From the NCBI GenBank assembly GCA_002298785.1, contig DBMR01000059.1, positions 283,666 through 347,665 of the forward strand: a stretch of 64,000 nucleotides of DNA, given 5' to 3'. The stretch comes from Verrucomicrobia subdivision 3 bacterium UBA693. Lineage in GTDB: Bacteria; Verrucomicrobiota; Verrucomicrobiia; Limisphaerales; UBA8199. Numbering within the stretch: position 1 is the stretch's first letter; each line of letters opens with the position of its first letter. Below, piece by piece: positions 53,882 to 62,006 of the stretch. The notes under the pieces were generated by a model. That model made no database searches and was not told the DNA's origin. It worked only from the letters and a program-made list of their open reading frames with translations. A program made the translations under genes and the position numbers.

Positions 53882-54619
53882 TCAACTGTGGCGCAACAAT
53901 GGCCCTTGGTACCTGACCTTTTCCAATACTTTCGTCTGCTTGAAGAATACCCCCTGGCTGGGGGAGAGGTTCTTGCCCTCCACTTTAATGGAGTTCGCGA
54001 GATTTGTTGGTTCGCACGCATACCAGGTAGCTCCATCGATTTCAACCTCGTCTTTGAAAACATCGAAAAGGATCACCTCCCGGTCGCTGCCATAAGTGCA
54101 GCCATAAGAGGGATCCCATAAGCGGCCAGCGTAGTTAATCACCTTGTGATTATCCCAAAAGTGCAGCAACGGAGAATCCACCAACGAGACGCTTGGGTCC
54201 CGGTCCACGTTTGCTTCCAATTCCATGATCACCTCCGGGTGTTTCACTACAAAACCATTCCCATAGAGCCCCTTCCAGGTCACGAGCGACACCTGGCCTT
54301 TGTCAAGCCCGAGGCCGAATGGTTTGGGCGCCGTCAGGAGTGTTCGGAAGGCGTATGCGAACAGCCCGCACTCGCCTTCGTAGTCTATGCTGCCGAGCAA
54401 GTTCTGCGCGGCGGATTTGCTCCCCCGCCACTTCCCGACTTCCCGTAATTTGCGCACCAACTTGTCGAAAACTTCCTGGGGCGTCGTGGGAATCGGGTTC
54501 TCGTTAATGATCTGCCACCCCAACATGGCCTTTCGCTGAAGTTCCGAAACCTTGGCAATCTCGGTCGCATATTTAGGGGAGCCGTAATAGCCATTAATGA
54601 TGTCGTAAGGATTAGGCAT
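53882..54619 (-). CDS. Hypothetical protein with a Cys/His/Asp pattern
   Basis: Protein of 245 residues starting at the ATG at 54617-54619 (MPNPYDIINGYYGSPKYATE). No signal peptide or membrane helix. A conserved-looking arrangement is visible: EGECGLFAYAFRTLL (Cys about 83), then LLHFWDNHKVINYAGRLWDPSYG with His and Asp about 70-85 residues later. A Cys-His-Asp order with a DPSYG turn is what papain-fold and transglutaminase-like enzymes show, so a cysteine peptidase or acyltransferase is possible. This is inference from three residues. The first 60 residues are helical and charged. It lies alone between the S9 protease and a truncated nuclease-like fragment, close to a tRNA, which is consistent with accessory origin. 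Confidence 0.55.
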   Translation of the reverse strand: MPNPYDIINGYYGSPKYATEIAKVSELQRKAMLGWQIINENPIPTTPQEVFDKLVRKLREVGKWRGSKSAAQNLLGSIDYEGECGLFAYAFRTLLTAPKPFGLGLDKGQVSLVTWKGLYGNGFVVKHPEVIMELEANVDRDPSVSLVDSPLLHFWDNHKVINYAGRLWDPSYGCTYGSDREVILFDVFKDEVEIDGATWYACEPTNLANSIKVEGKNLSPSQGVFFKQTKVLEKVRYQGPLLRHS

Positions 54620-54984
54620 AGGGTGAACAATGGTTGAAGGGTTATCTGCTTTTGCTTAGGGATTTGCCGTTCGAGCGCCCAGAGGCAGAAAGTGCAGCAC
54701 GGGTGAGGGACAATCGGTTCTCGATCCCACCAAGCATGGTGCGACCTTGGCAAACGCAAGTGGTGGCGTCAATGGGCAATTTTCGCCCGTTTCCGTGACC
54801 GCAGTCGCCTTTTTGCTTTGCGAACATGGTCAACCCTCGACCGACTCGGCGGTGATGTGACATGGGCAACTACGCCGAATACATGACCGACACAAATCCG
54901 ATAACCGCCCATTCCTGCCCGCGGGTCGACCGAGAATTGGCCGCCCGTGGTGGCAATGACTACCTGCCGGTCATGCGAGCGGAT
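54620..54984. other. Intergenic stretch
   Basis: 365 bp without a supported gene. On the minus strand a frame without an evident start reads VVIATTGGQFSVDPRAGMGG, which looks coding-like and may be the remnant of a gene downstream of the nuclease-like fragment. Confidence 0.35.
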
Positions 54985-55161
54985 TCATTCTCCCGCACTC
55001 AAACTCTTTAGCCCTGCTTTTGAAATCAGGAACAGCACGTCGATCCCCTTGGCGTTGCCGAACGTAACTGAGACTTGATAGCCGCGTTTGAATAACTTTC
55101 CAACTGTCAAAAATTCACCAGCCATTCCGGTAAGCTGCTGATCTGGGCGAATCTTGTCCAT
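54985..55161 (-). pseudogene. Truncated restriction-endonuclease-like (PD-(D/E)XK?) fragment
   Basis: Frame of 58 codons from the ATG at 55159-55161. It reads MDKIRPDQQLTGMAGEFLTV and continues KRGYQVSVTFGNAKGIDVLF. This matches the start of a widespread small nuclease-like family (xLxGxAGEFxVAxELxxRGxxxxxTxGNxxxxDxxV), whose usual length is roughly 130-170 residues. Here the frame ends shortly after the catalytic-type Asp, at DVLFLISKAGLKSLSAGE. The later E/QxK part is missing, so the gene is truncated or frameshifted. It lies 81 bp from tRNA-Pro, a common site for accessory DNA. Family recall is from memory. Confidence 0.5.
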
Positions 55162-55242
55162 TCCGTCACGTTGATTTCGGTGAATAAATACCTTAGGAAA
55201 TTCTTAGGAAAACTAACCACTCATTAAAAACCCCAATAAAAA

Positions 55243-55319
55243 TGGTCGGGGCGGTGAGATTTGAACTCACGACCTTCTGAACCCCATTCAGACGCGCTAC
55301 CAAGCTACGCTACGCCCCG
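55243..55319 (-). tRNA. tRNA-Pro (anticodon GGG)
   Basis: Minus-strand cloverleaf with acceptor CGGGGCG pairing CGCCCCG, A73 and an encoded CCA (55243-55245). The anticodon stem TCTGA/TCAGA encloses ATGGGGT, giving GGG with G37. It shares acceptor and T-arm sequences with the tRNA-Pro(CGG) at 677-754. Confidence 0.95.
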
Positions 55320-55443
55320 AACCATTGGTCTCAACAAGAATTGAAACCTGATTCATCCTAACCATCAGGCGGCAAAGATCAATCCCATTTCACTGATCGT
55401 GCCAAAAAAGTGTCAGCCGGCAAAGCGCCGCCCCTTCATCAAC

Positions 55444-55468
55444 GGAAAAGCCCGGCAATCGCCGGGGT
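55444..55468 (-). terminator. Rho-independent terminator of the pyruvate dehydrogenase operon
   Basis: On the minus strand, CCCGGC-GATT-GCCGGG (55451-55466) is followed by CTTTTCC. It lies 30 bp after the lpd stop. The stem is perfect but the T run is short. Confidence 0.7.
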
Positions 55469-55497
55469 TGGCTTATCTTTCGAAATGATTGAAGGCC

Positions 55498-56916
55498 TTA
55501 TTCAGCTTTCTTGCGCACCATCGTGTGGGTGGCGTGGCCGTAAAAGGCTTCCGCAGCTTCCATGATCGTTTCGGACAGCGTCGGATGCGGGTGAACCGTC
55601 AGGGCTATATCCTTGGCGGTGGCCCCCATCTCGACGGCTAATACACCTTCCGAAATCAACTCTCCGGCTCCATATCCCACAATACCGACGCCAAGAACGC
55701 GTTCGGTATCCGGGTCAATAACCAGCTTGGTCATGCCTTCAGGATGATCGAAGGAGAGCGCTCGCCCGGAGGCGGCCCAGGGGAACTTGGAAACTTGCAC
55801 CGCGATGCCCTTGGCCTTGGCCTCCGCTTCGGTCAATCCGCACCAGGCCAACTCCGGTTGGGTGAACACTACCGCCGGTATGATGATGTCATGGAACGCG
55901 CTTTCCTCGCCGACAATCACTTCGACCGCGATCCGGGCTTCCTTGCTCGCCTTGTGCGCCAGCAGCACGCCCCCGGCAATGTCCCCAATCGCGGAAATGT
56001 AGGGATCCGTGGTTTGCTGCTTCTCATTAACATGAATAAAGCCTTTTTCATCGAAGGAAACTTTCGTGTTTTCGAGCCCCAGGTCTTCAGCATTGGGGGA
56101 TCTTCCAATGGCGACCAGCACCCGGTCATACAACTCCTGCTGCTTCTGACCGTCCGCGTCAAACTCCACCTTTATCTGCTTACCGCTGGTCGAAATCTTG
56201 GAGACTTTGGTCTTAAGTCGCATTTCGCGAAAATGCTTCTTCGCGTAGTTGATGATAGGCCGGGCCAGATCGGGGTCGGCGCCGGCGAGGATGGTGTCCA
56301 ATGCTTCGACCAGGACCACCTGGCTGCCCATCTCGGCGTAAACCGTGCCCAACTCCATGCCGATATAACCACCGCCGATGATCAGCAGGTTCTGGGGGAT
56401 GTCCTCGATTTCCAAGGCTTCGGTAGAGGTCATCACGCGCGGGTTACCGAGGTCAAAAACCTTCGGCAGCGCGGCCTTGGACCCCACCGCGACGATCGCA
56501 TGATCATATTTGATGAATTGTTGGCCTTGCTCCGTCTCGACCCGCAGCGTGCGGGAATCCTCGAAATAGCCGCGTCCATACACCACCTGAACTCCACGGG
56601 CTTTGGCCAACTGCGTGATCCCGCCGGACAAGCGGTTCAGGATCGATTCTTTCCAGGCGCGAAGTTTGTTTAAGTCAATCGTCGGGTCGGCAAAGGTGAT
56701 GCCCCGATGTGCTGATTCACGCGCGGTCGCGATGGTGTGAGAGGCGTACAACAGCGCTTTGGAGGGAATGCAGCCGCGATTCAGGCAGACGCCGCCCAGT
56801 CGCTTTTCCTTCTCCACTAAAACTACCTTTTTGCCGAGATCGGCAGCGTAGAACGCCGCGGCGTAACCACCGGGGCCGCCGCCAACCACCACAATTTCTG
56901 TCTTCAACGGTTCCAT
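55498..56916 (-). CDS. lpdA: Dihydrolipoyl dehydrogenase (E3 of pyruvate dehydrogenase)
   Basis: FAD enzyme of 472 residues that reoxidises the dihydrolipoyl arm of E2 and reduces NAD+. The start is ATG 56916 (MEPLKTEIVVVGGG); the frame is open to 56943. FAD-binding GGGPGGYAA (12-20), redox-active disulfide C44-x4-C49 in GGVCLNRGCIPSK, NAD-binding IGGGYIGMELG, second FAD segment YISAIGDIAGG, and the catalytic His/Glu pair in VHPHPTLSE near the C-terminus. It follows aceF by 67 bp, so E1-E2-E3 form one operon. No N-terminal lipoyl domain is fused to it, unlike some E3 proteins. Confidence 0.96.
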   Translation of the reverse strand: MEPLKTEIVVVGGGPGGYAAAFYAADLGKKVVLVEKEKRLGGVCLNRGCIPSKALLYASHTIATARESAHRGITFADPTIDLNKLRAWKESILNRLSGGITQLAKARGVQVVYGRGYFEDSRTLRVETEQGQQFIKYDHAIVAVGSKAALPKVFDLGNPRVMTSTEALEIEDIPQNLLIIGGGYIGMELGTVYAEMGSQVVLVEALDTILAGADPDLARPIINYAKKHFREMRLKTKVSKISTSGKQIKVEFDADGQKQQELYDRVLVAIGRSPNAEDLGLENTKVSFDEKGFIHVNEKQQTTDPYISAIGDIAGGVLLAHKASKEARIAVEVIVGEESAFHDIIIPAVVFTQPELAWCGLTEAEAKAKGIAVQVSKFPWAASGRALSFDHPEGMTKLVIDPDTERVLGVGIVGYGAGELISEGVLAVEMGATAKDIALTVHPHPTLSETIMEAAEAFYGHATHTMVRKKAE

Positions 56917-56983
56917 AAAAATATTCAGGGAGCTCCCGGGCACCGCGGTTTAAATGCGGCACCCGCTTAATTCACGAGGCAGA

Positions 56984-58273
56984 TTACAACTTCACGCCGG
57001 TTTCCTGGAATTGCTCGAACGCTTTTACCAGGTCCACCGTGAACCGCGCCGCCGTTCCGCCGTCAATGACACGATGGTCGTATGACAACGCCACGGGCAT
57101 GATCAGCCGAGGTTCGATCTTATCTCCGCGCACCGTCGGCTTTACCGCCCCCCGGCCCAGGCCGAGAATGGCTACCTCCGGCCGGTTTACAATCGGGGTG
57201 AAATGCGCGCCACCGATACCACCTTGATTGGAGATGGTAAAGCTGCCGCCTTTAAGTTCCTCGCCGGTAAGCTTCCGTTCCCGGGCACGCCGAGCCAGAT
57301 CCTCCAATTCACGCGAAATCTCGAACAGGCTCTTGCGATCCGCATCCCGAATCACCGGCACAATCAGGCCGGCGTCCGTATCTACCGCAATGCCAATGTG
57401 GAAATACTCCTTCAGCACGATTTCCTGCGCCGCCTCATCCAGGCTGGAGTTGAAGATCGCGTGCTGCTTCAGAGTGTCAGCCACGGCCTTCACCGCAAAC
57501 GACGTGAGGGTCAGGCGCGCACCCTTCGCCTCATAGTCCTTGGCGTACTTCTTCCGCAGCTCGTTCAGCGCCGTGATGTCGGCATCGTCGAATTGCGTGA
57601 CATGCGGGATGGCATTCCAGCTTTCCGCCATGCGGCGCGCGATGACCTGTCGCAGCGAGGTAAGAGGTTTGCGGGCGACTGGACCCCACTTGGAAAAGTC
57701 AATGGATTCGACCGGGGGTTTTGGTGCGCCCGGGCTGGCTGCCGGCTTGGGTTGCGTCGCCAATCGCTGCAGGCGCTGGATATAGTTACGCAAGTCTTCC
57801 AGGACAATGCGACCACCGCGCTGGCTGCCTCGCACTTTGGTCAGATCAATTCCCAGCTCGCGGGCCATTTTCCGGATCGAAGGCGCCGCAGCCGGAACTG
57901 TTTCTGTCGTTGGTTCCAGTCCGGGCTCAGTGGTGACGGACGCCGCTTCGGTGTGCGGCGTTTGGATTGGTTCGGGCTCCGCCGCAGGGGCGACTTTCGC
58001 CGGCGCGGATTTGGCCGGAGCTGCGGAGGCGGTTGGAGTGGCTCCATCCGCCAGCGCCACCAACCGGTGACCGACGCTGATCTTGTCGCCAGGTTTCACG
58101 TAAACCTTGGAGACTGTGCCCGCCGCGGTAGACGGAATCGTCGCCACGGCCTTTTCATTTTCCAGCTCCAGAATCGGTTGATCTTTGGCGATTTGGTCGC
58201 CTTCCTTCACGAAAATATTGACCACCGTTCCGGAATCGGCGCCTTCGCCAAGATGAGGGAGTTTTACGTCCAT
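56984..58273 (-). CDS. aceF: Dihydrolipoyllysine-residue acetyltransferase (E2 of pyruvate dehydrogenase)
   Basis: Core acetyltransferase of 429 residues that passes acetyl groups from E1 to CoA. It has a single lipoyl domain (1-75) with the lipoyl lysine K41 in ENEKAVATIP, an Ala/Pro/Thr/Glu-rich flexible linker (about 78-130), a peripheral-subunit-binding domain at about 133-168 (SIRKMARELGIDLTKVRG), a second linker, and the CAT domain from about 195 with the catalytic motif SYDHRVIDGG. One lipoyl domain instead of the three in E. coli AceF makes it compact. It starts 2 bp after the aceE stop. Confidence 0.95.
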   Translation of the reverse strand: MDVKLPHLGEGADSGTVVNIFVKEGDQIAKDQPILELENEKAVATIPSTAAGTVSKVYVKPGDKISVGHRLVALADGATPTASAAPAKSAPAKVAPAAEPEPIQTPHTEAASVTTEPGLEPTTETVPAAAPSIRKMARELGIDLTKVRGSQRGGRIVLEDLRNYIQRLQRLATQPKPAASPGAPKPPVESIDFSKWGPVARKPLTSLRQVIARRMAESWNAIPHVTQFDDADITALNELRKKYAKDYEAKGARLTLTSFAVKAVADTLKQHAIFNSSLDEAAQEIVLKEYFHIGIAVDTDAGLIVPVIRDADRKSLFEISRELEDLARRARERKLTGEELKGGSFTISNQGGIGGAHFTPIVNRPEVAILGLGRGAVKPTVRGDKIEPRLIMPVALSYDHRVIDGGTAARFTVDLVKAFEQFQETGVKL

Positions 58274-58275
58274 AG

Positions 58276-61047
58276 TTATGAGTTTGCGGAAATGATTACC
58301 AACTCCGGAAATACCTTTTCCGGATCGAGGCCCAGGTCGGTGATGGCCTTGCTGACCACGTCAGCCTCAACCTGCCCTTTCTCCAGCAAGGCATACAAGG
58401 TGGCGACCACGATCATCGGCGCATCAACTTCAAAGAATCGCCGCAGGTTTTCACGCGTATCGCTGCGTCCGAAGCCGTCCGTGCCCAATGTCGTCAATCC
58501 ACCGGGAACCCAAGGCGCGATCTGGTCGGCCACTAATTTGAGATTATCGGAAACCGCCACGAACACCCCGGTTTCCTTCGCCAAAACCGTTTCCAGGTAG
58601 GATTTGCGGCGACTGGCCGCGGGATGCAGCATGTTCCAGCGCTTGGCCTGGAGGGCGTCCGTGCGCAGGTTCTTGTAACTGGTCGCGCTCCACACATCCG
58701 CAGACACGTTATATTTCTCCGCCAGGATCTCCTGGGCGCGCAAGGCTTCACGGATGATGGGTCCGCTGCCGAACAGGTGGGCTTTAAGCTTCTTCCCCTC
58801 CGCACCCGGTTTGAACTTGTACAGGCCGTTCAGGATCCCCTGCTCCGCGCCTTCCGGCATTGCGGGCATCGGGTAGTTCTGATTGTAGAGCGTCAGGTAA
58901 TAGAAAAGATTTTCACCTTCCGCGTACATCCGGCGCAAACCATCGGCAATAATTATCGCCAATTCATAACTGAAAGCCGGGTCATAGGTCACCAGCGTCG
59001 GAATGGTGCTCGACATCAGCAAGCTGTGGCCATCCTGATGCTGCAGTCCTTCGCCATTAAGGGTGGTGCGACCTGAGGTTGCTCCCAGCAAAAAACCCTT
59101 GGCGCGAATGTCCCCGGCCAACCACATCAAATCACCGATGCGTTGGAACCCGAACATGGAGTAGTAAATATAAAACGGCACCATGTAGCGGTTGTTGCTG
59201 GCGTAAGCCGTGCCGGCCGCCACAAAAGACGCCATCGACCCAGCTTCCGTGATTCCTTCCTCCAGGATCTGGCCATCTTTCGCCTCGTGATAAAAGAGGA
59301 GTGATTTGATGTCCACGGGCTCGTAGAGCTGCCCTTTGGGCGAGTAGATGCCGATCTCGCGGAACAGCGCGTCCAGACCGAAGGTGCGGGCTTCATCGGG
59401 AATGATCGGAACCACTTGCCGCCCGATCTCCTTGTTCCGAATCAACAAGCTAATCAGGCGCACAAAGCCCATCGTGGTCGAGAGCTCAAATTTCCCGGAG
59501 CCTTTGAAAAATTCCGCGAAGAAATCACGTCCGGGAACGGTCAGCTTTTCCGCCTCTTCCACCCGGCGCGGCAAAAACCCGCCCAGCTTCTTGCGGCGTT
59601 GCAATAGATACTTTCGCTCCGGACTATCGGCGGCGGGGCGGAAAAACGGCGTTTCCGCGATTTCCTCGTCGCTAACGGGAATGCCGAAGCGTTCGCGAAA
59701 TTCGCGCAGCTCGCGTTCGTTCAATTTCTTCTGCTGGTGGGTGATATTGCGGCCTTCGCCCGCTTCCCCCAGCCCGTAACCTTTCACCGTTTTCGCCAGG
59801 ATCACGGTCGGCTGCCCTTTGTGCTCCATCGCCGCCTTGTAGGCTGCGTAGACCTTGCGCGAATCATGTCCGCCGCGCAAAAGCTTGCGAATTTGATCGT
59901 CGCTCAAATGGTTCACGAGCGAGAGCAGCTCAGGATATTTCCCGAAGAAATGGCGCCGGGTATAGCTGCCGGGTTCGACAGAATACTTCTGGTAGTCGCC
60001 GTCGACCGCCTCCTCCATCCGCTTGAGCAGCAAGCCGGTTTTATCCGCAGCCAACAGCTTGTCCCAATCGGAACCCCAAATCACCTTGATCACGTTCCAG
60101 CCCGCGCCCTGGAAAGCCGCCTCGAGCTCCTGAATGATTTTCCCGTTGCCGCGCACCGGGCCATCCAGCCGCTGCAGATTGCAGTTCAGCACCCAGACGA
60201 GATTGTCCAGACCCTCGCGCGAAGCCAGCGTGAGCGCTCCCAGGGTCTCGGGTTCGTCCGACTCGCCATCACCGATAAACGCCCATACCTTGGGCTCCTC
60301 GCCGTTGGTCAAGCCGCGCGCCCGGAGATACCGATTGAAGCGTGCCTGATAGATGGAGCACAGCGGCCCCAGCCCCATGGACACAGTCGGAAACTGCCAG
60401 AAATCCGGCATCAAATAAGGGTGTGGATAAGACGAAAGCCCGCCGCCTTTGGCCAGTTCCTGACGAAAATGGTGCAGGTGACGTTCGTCAAGACGCCCTT
60501 CAAGGTAAGCGCGCGCATATATCCCAGGCGTTGCGTGTCCCTGGAAATACACCATGTCGCCGACGAAATCGTCTTTGCGCGCCCGTAGAAAATGATTAAA
60601 CGCCACTTCGTACAGTGTGGCCGCGGAAGCGTAGGTGGAAATATGGCCGCCCAGGCCGCTGTGGTCGCGATTCGCGTTCACCACCATCGCCATGGCGTTC
60701 CAGCGGACATAGCTCTTGATCCGGCGTTCCATTTCCCAATCGCCCGGGAAAGCCGCTTGCTGGTCGGTGGGAATGGTATTGATATACGGGGTACTGACCA
60801 CGTGCGGCACTTCCATTCCACGCGCACGCAGGCGGTCCGTCAGCGTGTCCAGAAACCGGGTGGTTTTCTGCGCTCCCACATCCTTCAGCACATACTCCAG
60901 CACAGATCCCAACGAATCCAAATACGCATCCTGTTCCGAGCCCTCAGGTGTCGGAGCTCCGCCCACAGCGGTTGCCACGCTATTTTCGTCCTGCTTAGGT
61001 AATTTCACTTTATCGCTCAAAAGCTTATTGGTTAAACTGACATTCAA
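58276..61047 (-). CDS. aceE: Pyruvate dehydrogenase E1, homodimeric type
   Basis: Thiamine-diphosphate-dependent E1 of up to 923 residues, near the 887 of E. coli AceE. It decarboxylates pyruvate and reductively acetylates E2. The N-terminal E2-binding segment is followed by FQGHATPGIYARAYLEGRL, the ThDP/Mg motif GDGESDEPETLGALTLASRE ending about 30 residues later in NCNLQRLDGPVRGNGK, and the C-terminal pyrimidine and transketolase-like domains with TSGRTTLNGEGLQHQDGHS. The marked start is TTG at 61047 with no clear Shine-Dalgarno. Later TTG or GTG codons are possible, and homology begins only near residue 38. It is first in the aceE-aceF-lpd operon. Confidence 0.95.
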   Translation of the reverse strand: MNVSLTNKLLSDKVKLPKQDENSVATAVGGAPTPEGSEQDAYLDSLGSVLEYVLKDVGAQKTTRFLDTLTDRLRARGMEVPHVVSTPYINTIPTDQQAAFPGDWEMERRIKSYVRWNAMAMVVNANRDHSGLGGHISTYASAATLYEVAFNHFLRARKDDFVGDMVYFQGHATPGIYARAYLEGRLDERHLHHFRQELAKGGGLSSYPHPYLMPDFWQFPTVSMGLGPLCSIYQARFNRYLRARGLTNGEEPKVWAFIGDGESDEPETLGALTLASREGLDNLVWVLNCNLQRLDGPVRGNGKIIQELEAAFQGAGWNVIKVIWGSDWDKLLAADKTGLLLKRMEEAVDGDYQKYSVEPGSYTRRHFFGKYPELLSLVNHLSDDQIRKLLRGGHDSRKVYAAYKAAMEHKGQPTVILAKTVKGYGLGEAGEGRNITHQQKKLNERELREFRERFGIPVSDEEIAETPFFRPAADSPERKYLLQRRKKLGGFLPRRVEEAEKLTVPGRDFFAEFFKGSGKFELSTTMGFVRLISLLIRNKEIGRQVVPIIPDEARTFGLDALFREIGIYSPKGQLYEPVDIKSLLFYHEAKDGQILEEGITEAGSMASFVAAGTAYASNNRYMVPFYIYYSMFGFQRIGDLMWLAGDIRAKGFLLGATSGRTTLNGEGLQHQDGHSLLMSSTIPTLVTYDPAFSYELAIIIADGLRRMYAEGENLFYYLTLYNQNYPMPAMPEGAEQGILNGLYKFKPGAEGKKLKAHLFGSGPIIREALRAQEILAEKYNVSADVWSATSYKNLRTDALQAKRWNMLHPAASRRKSYLETVLAKETGVFVAVSDNLKLVADQIAPWVPGGLTTLGTDGFGRSDTRENLRRFFEVDAPMIVVATLYALLEKGQVEADVVSKAITDLGLDPEKVFPELVIISANS

Positions 61048-61120
61048 TGGCTGTCAAACACCCGTCCGTGCCCGCGTGGGCAGAAAGTAAACGAAAGTTG
61101 ATCACCAACGCCAACGAATT

Positions 61121-61129
61121 ATCATAGCA
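61121..61129 (-). promoter_or_regulatory. Candidate extended -10 promoter of the pyruvate dehydrogenase operon
   Basis: On the minus strand, TGC-TATGAT: extended TG at 61128-61129 and -10 TATGAT at 61121-61126 (one mismatch). No good -35 at 17 bp. The leader to the aceE start would be about 65-70 bases. Confidence 0.45.
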
Positions 61130-61258
61130 CAGAACCACTTGCGCGTCGTAAAACTTTCGGACTGCACGTGACTCCGCCACCAACAGATCGACCAGTGAAC
61201 GCCGTGCCTGCGCCGAGTGCGAACCGACCGTTTACAATACCAGGACGCTAGCCTGCTC

Positions 61259-61978
61259 ATGAAGCTCCTCGATCGGACATTGCCCACGCCGGCCGAAAAC
61301 CTCGCCGGGGAAGAAGCCCTCCTGGAAATGTGCGAGGCCGGCGAAGGCGCTCCCCTGCTCCGCTTCTGGGAACCGCGCGAGTATTTCGTCGTCGTGGGCT
61401 ACGGGAATCGGGTCGGCACGGAAGTTAATCAGGTCTTTTGCCAGGAACGGGGCATTCCGATTCTCCGACGTTGCAGCGGCGGCGGCACGGTCCTTCAAGG
61501 ACCTGGTTGTCTCAATTATTGCCTCGTATTACCCACCGACAATCCGCCCGAATTGCGCTCCATCCATTCCACTAACCGCTACGTGATGGAACAAAATCGG
61601 GCCGCGCTTCAAACCGCTGCCGGCCAGCAAGTGGAAATCCAGGGCCACTCGGACCTGGTCATCGAGCGAATGAAATTCTCCGGAAACGCTCAGCGTCGCC
61701 GGCTGCATTTTCTGATCTTTCACGGCTGCTTCCTGCTGCACATGGATCTGGGCCTTATCGAACAGGCTTTGCCGATGCCGACGAAGCAACCGGAATACCG
61801 AGAGCACCGAACCCACCAGGCGTTTCTACGGAACCTCGAGATTCCCGCCGAAACCATCAAGACGTCGCTGGCTCAGGCCTGGGATGCGCACGATCTATCA
61901 GCTAATCTGCCGGGGCGCCTCATTGAATCGCTGGTCCGCGAAAAGTACGGGAACCCCGACTGGAACTTAAAGTTCTAG
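61259..61978 (+). CDS. Lipoate-protein ligase A-like protein (BPL/LPL catalytic domain)
   Basis: Protein of 239 residues starting at ATG 61259 (MKLLDRTLPTPAENLAGEEA). It has the lipoate/octanoate ligase fold: R70RCSGGGTV with the glycine-rich loop, and the conserved lysine K139 in ERMKFSGNAQRRR followed by the FHGCFLLHMDLG strand. The family attaches lipoate or octanoate to the lysine of lipoyl domains or moves it between them. It is divergent from the aceE-aceF-lpd operon, whose E2 (K41 of AceF) and similar proteins would be its targets. The small C-terminal domain of E. coli LplA is absent, which leaves open whether it is a ligase, an octanoyltransferase (LipM-like) or an amidotransferase (LipL-like). 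Confidence 0.82.
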   Translation: MKLLDRTLPTPAENLAGEEALLEMCEAGEGAPLLRFWEPREYFVVVGYGNRVGTEVNQVFCQERGIPILRRCSGGGTVLQGPGCLNYCLVLPTDNPPELRSIHSTNRYVMEQNRAALQTAAGQQVEIQGHSDLVIERMKFSGNAQRRRLHFLIFHGCFLLHMDLGLIEQALPMPTKQPEYREHRTHQAFLRNLEIPAETIKTSLAQAWDAHDLSANLPGRLIESLVREKYGNPDWNLKF

Positions 61979-62006
61979 TCCAGTTGGCTCCACCGAGCCC
62001 TTGAAG

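Noticed and set aside
53615..54121. Plus-strand frame of 168 codons
   Set aside because: It overlaps the 245-codon minus-strand gene, whose composition and Cys/His/Asp pattern look more protein-like. It has no motif of its own.
54642..54869. Minus-strand frame of 75 codons upstream of the hypothetical gene
   Set aside because: No ribosome site or motif. A different frame of the same strand looks more coding-like, and neither is supported enough to call.
57203..58600. Plus-strand frame of 465 codons opposite aceF
   Set aside because: Antisense shadow of the well-supported E2 gene, with Arg/Gly/Leu-rich composition and no recognisable domain.
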